Source of the DNA: JAAZMA01 sp036720245 | GTDB lineage: Bacteria > Bacillota > Clostridia > Tissierellales > Tepidimicrobiaceae | Assembly: GCA_036720245.1 (NCBI GenBank) | Contig: DAIMNI010000023.1 | Location: 1 to 29,762 of the forward strand | Reading direction: 5' to 3' | DNA: 29,762 bases | Part shown: positions 27,836-29,762 of the stretch, piece after piece | How the letters are laid out: each line of letters opens with the position of its first letter | How positions within the stretch are numbered: position 1 is the first letter of the stretch | Made by a program: the position numbers and the translations under genes | Notes under the pieces: generated by a model | What the model was told of the DNA's origin: nothing | Seen by the model: the letters and a program-made list of their open reading frames with translations, nothing else | Databases searched by the model: none

Positions 27836-28681
27836 TTATATATTTTTACAAGCCAATACTACCTGAGATAATAATATAGAAGTTGTTACACTTCCTACCC
27901 CTCCAGGAACTGGAGTTATTTTATCTACTAAAGGTAATAATTCATCATAATCTGCATCTCCACTAAGTTTTCCTTCTTCATCTAAGCTAACCCCTACATC
28001 AATTACTATGGAATTTTCATTAAAGTAATTTTTATCAAAGAATTTGGCTTTTCCAAGGGCTACTACTACCACATCAGCATTTTTCGTTATTTCGCTTAAA
28101 TTTTTAGTTCTAGAGTGGCAAATTGTTACAGTTGCATTTTCCTCAAGTAACATCATAACCAATGGTTTCCCCACTACCATAGACCTATTTACTACTACTA
28201 CATTTTTTCCTTCTAATGGAATATCATAATATTTAAGTACTTCCATAGCAGCTTTTGGAGTACAAGGTTGGGATCCGCTTAAATCTCCCTCAAATATTTT
28301 CTCTAAGTTTATTGGGCTCATACAATCTACATCTTTTAATGGGGATATGGTGTTTTTAATAATTTCTTCATCTATATGTTTTGGCAATGGCCTAAAAATT
28401 AATATTCCAGAAATTTTATTATTTAGATTTAGTCCCTCAATTAAATCTACCAATTTCTCTGTAGTAATATTTTTATCTCTTTCAAAAACCTCTGATTCAA
28501 TTCCTATCTTATCGCAATTTTTGATAATACTTTTTTCATAGGAAATATCTCCTGGGTTTTCTCCTAGCCTAATTATGGCAAGTTTAGGTATTTTGCTTTC
28601 CCCTTTTAAACTTTCAATATCCTCCGCCATCTTTTCTTTGATTTTATTTGCTACCACATTTCCCTTTAAAACATCTGCCAT
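27836..28681 (-). CDS. folD: FolD-like methylenetetrahydrofolate dehydrogenase/cyclohydrolase, divergent
   Basis: 281 aa, ATG with AAGGAGG. The fold is complete: NAD(P)-site VVVVNRSMVVGKPLVMMLL, NATVTICHSRT, and the closing PVPGGVGSVTTSILL. But the active site is changed. The catalytic Tyr is present (Tyr48 in SYEKSIIK), whereas the catalytic Lys four residues on is Ile52; the active-site Gln of VQLPLP is Phe96 (IFRPLPKH); and KDVDGF reads KDVDCM, keeping Asp119. Classical FolD interconverts methylene-, methenyl- and formyl-tetrahydrofolate; loss of the Lys usually stops the cyclohydrolase step. I recall similar FRPLPKH variants in other Clostridia, so this is a subgroup and not a random mutation. 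Monocistronic. Confidence 0.88.
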   Translation of the reverse strand: MADVLKGNVVANKIKEKMAEDIESLKGESKIPKLAIIRLGENPGDISYEKSIIKNCDKIGIESEVFERDKNITTEKLVDLIEGLNLNNKISGILIFRPLPKHIDEEIIKNTISPLKDVDCMSPINLEKIFEGDLSGSQPCTPKAAMEVLKYYDIPLEGKNVVVVNRSMVVGKPLVMMLLEENATVTICHSRTKNLSEITKNADVVVVALGKAKFFDKNYFNENSIVIDVGVSLDEEGKLSGDADYDELLPLVDKITPVPGGVGSVTTSILLSQVVLACKNI

Positions 28682-28751
28682 TAAAATTCCTCCTTAATTT
28701 TTCCTGTATTCCCGTACAATTTGATTATACCAATAGAAGGTAAATAAGTAA

Positions 28752-28785
28752 AGAAGCCATTAGATTATCTAATAGCTTCTTTATA
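28752..28785 (-). terminator. Terminator of the NlpC/P60 gene
   Basis: The minus strand has AAAGAAGCTATTAGAT pairing with ATCTAATGGCTTCTTT, one mismatch, directly after the stop at 28790. Confidence 0.85.
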
Positions 28786-28789
28786 TGAA

Positions 28790-29662
28790 TTATTGAATTA
28801 TTCTCCTAGCTGCTACAAAACGACTTTTATACCATTCTTGGTCAATTGGAGTTATTATTACTTTTTTTTTGCCAGAAGATGCATGAATCATATTTCCATC
28901 ACCAATATATAGTCCCGCATGACCTATGCCTTTGCCCCAGGTTCTAAAAAGCACAATATCTCCTGGTACCAATTCAGATTTTTTAACCCCTACACCATCT
29001 TTAACTTGATCTTTAGAGGATCTATTTAATTTAATATCTGCATGATTTAAATATAAGGAATAAGTAAGTCCTGAACAATCATAACCATTGGGCCCAGTTC
29101 CACCACTTCTATATGGTTTACCTAATTCTTTATAGGCATTTGATACTACCTTATTTACTTTAGAGGTTCTAGATGTTATACCACCAGCCCTAGATGTAGT
29201 ATGTCTACTATTTCTTAAGCTAATATAATCCCTATTTAACTTAAATTCTCTACCGTCTTCATCAATTATTGCAAACTTACCTTCACTAAAATCCGTAATC
29301 ATTACTGTTTCCCCTTTTAGCAAAACATAATAGGTATTATCATCACCTTTTATGGTTTTATCTACTTGAGATATGCCTATGGTAATTGTCTTTTCCTCTT
29401 CCCCTTCCTCTGAAACTACCGATGTTCTTAAAACTAAATCTTTTGGAATATAAAATTTTTCATAATCCTTCTCTATTATATAATCTCTGTCTCTTTCCCC
29501 TAATATATTTACTGATTCCTCTTCCTCAAAAGAGATTTCAGTATTATCTCCTGCCTTGGCCAAATATTCATTAATAAGTATCCCTGTATCCTTAAAGCCT
29601 AAAATACCTATTAGGCTAATTATTAGGATACTGACCAGGGGAGATTTCCCCTTTTTAAACAA
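28790..29662 (-). CDS. Secreted NlpC/P60 cell-wall hydrolase
   Basis: 290 aa if started at the TTG at 29662, 8 bases after GGGAG; a GTG (29671) or TTG (29668) slightly upstream is possible but too close to the site. A basic head and hydrophobic stretch (SPLVSILIISLIGILGF) form a signal peptide or anchor. Residues about 50-155 form an SH3-like region, and the C-terminal NlpC/P60 domain has Cys196 (YDCSGLT), His248 (GHAGLYIGDG) and His260 (HASS). Such enzymes cut stem peptides of peptidoglycan. It has its own vegetative promoter and terminator. Confidence 0.92.
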   Translation of the reverse strand: MFKKGKSPLVSILIISLIGILGFKDTGILINEYLAKAGDNTEISFEEEESVNILGERDRDYIIEKDYEKFYIPKDLVLRTSVVSEEGEEEKTITIGISQVDKTIKGDDNTYYVLLKGETVMITDFSEGKFAIIDEDGREFKLNRDYISLRNSRHTTSRAGGITSRTSKVNKVVSNAYKELGKPYRSGGTGPNGYDCSGLTYSLYLNHADIKLNRSSKDQVKDGVGVKKSELVPGDIVLFRTWGKGIGHAGLYIGDGNMIHASSGKKKVIITPIDQEWYKSRFVAARRIIQ

Positions 29663-29699
29663 TTTCAACACTCCCTTTATTGGTCTCTGAAACTATTTA

Positions 29700-29728
29700 A
29701 TATTATTATAGTATGATATAAGCGTCAA
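29700..29728 (-). promoter_or_regulatory. Promoter of the NlpC/P60 gene
   Basis: On the minus strand TTGACG (29723-29728) and TAATAT (29700-29705) are 17 bases apart, 38 bases before the start. Confidence 0.6.
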
Positions 29729-29736
29729 AACTTTTA

Positions 29737-29762
29737 AATAAAAAAGTCACCTTTTAATGCAC
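29737..29762 (-). terminator. Partial terminator of a gene beyond the right edge
   Basis: The minus strand reads AAAAGGTGACTTTTTTATTT, which looks like the descending arm and T-run of a hairpin whose other arm lies outside the window. Confidence 0.4.

Noticed and set aside
1..29762. CRISPR arrays, tRNA or rRNA genes
   Set aside because: No regularly spaced repeats of 24-40 bases and no cloverleaf or rRNA-like segments were seen on either strand.

Overview
The window looks like chromosome from a low-GC, spore-forming anaerobic Firmicute, probably a Clostridia/Tissierellia-type organism. The evidence is the AT-rich sequence, strong AGGAGG-type ribosome sites, frequent TTG and GTG starts, and a complete spoIIA-sigF plus spoVA sporulation block. 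A 10-base N run at 5225-5234 shows it comes from a draft assembly. I cannot name the species.

Left part (1-7540) is an accessory region. It opens with the N-terminus of an IS200/IS605-type TnpB. It continues with an XRE regulator with its own promoter; an HTH plus two-membrane-protein operon under a repeat-covered promoter; two higher-GC genes resembling polymorphic-toxin immunity families; a class II Fic protein; an ECF sigma/anti-sigma pair crossed by the N gap; a decayed gene with two in-frame stops and a homopolymer frameshift; another orphan C-terminal fragment; and a VbhA-like antitoxin/Fic pair ended by a terminator.

Middle part (7620-19160) is conserved metabolism and housekeeping, mostly on the minus strand: pduL-deoC (promoter overlapping the aroA stop codon); aroC-aroB-aroA preceded by a Lit-like lipoprotein transacylase gene and a membrane-anchored Mrr-like gene; an orphan 55-aa gene; yebC and nadE; two overlapping half-length TauE/SafE genes on the plus strand; a YigZ-family gene; a Nudix-like gene with an eroded Nudix box; and hflX.

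Right part (19219-29762) is dominated by sporulation and envelope genes: yunB, a large class A penicillin-binding protein (plus strand) with a repeat-encoded acidic tail, then on the minus strand spoIIAA-spoIIAB-sigF followed by a 50-aa membrane gene and spoVAA-AB-AC-AD-AE. A sigma-H-like promoter precedes spoIIAA, and a sigma-F/G-like promoter sits between the sigF terminator and the spoVA genes. This layout gives a readable order: sigma-H starts spoIIA, sigma-F is made, and a forespore sigma factor then turns on the dipicolinic-acid channel genes. Upstream lie a FolD-like gene lacking two catalytic residues and a secreted NlpC/P60 hydrolase.

The most noteworthy items are the divergent FolD, the Fic/antitoxin pair with an altered inhibitory motif, the reconstructable ECF sigma gene, the decayed gene at 5508-6336, the Lit-like and Mrr-like membrane genes ahead of the aro operon, the 50-aa gene inside the spoVA transcription unit, and very long perfect palindromic terminators. 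No tRNA, rRNA or CRISPR array was seen. I did not find a convincing, wholly undescribed multi-gene system; the closest are small uncharacterised cassettes.
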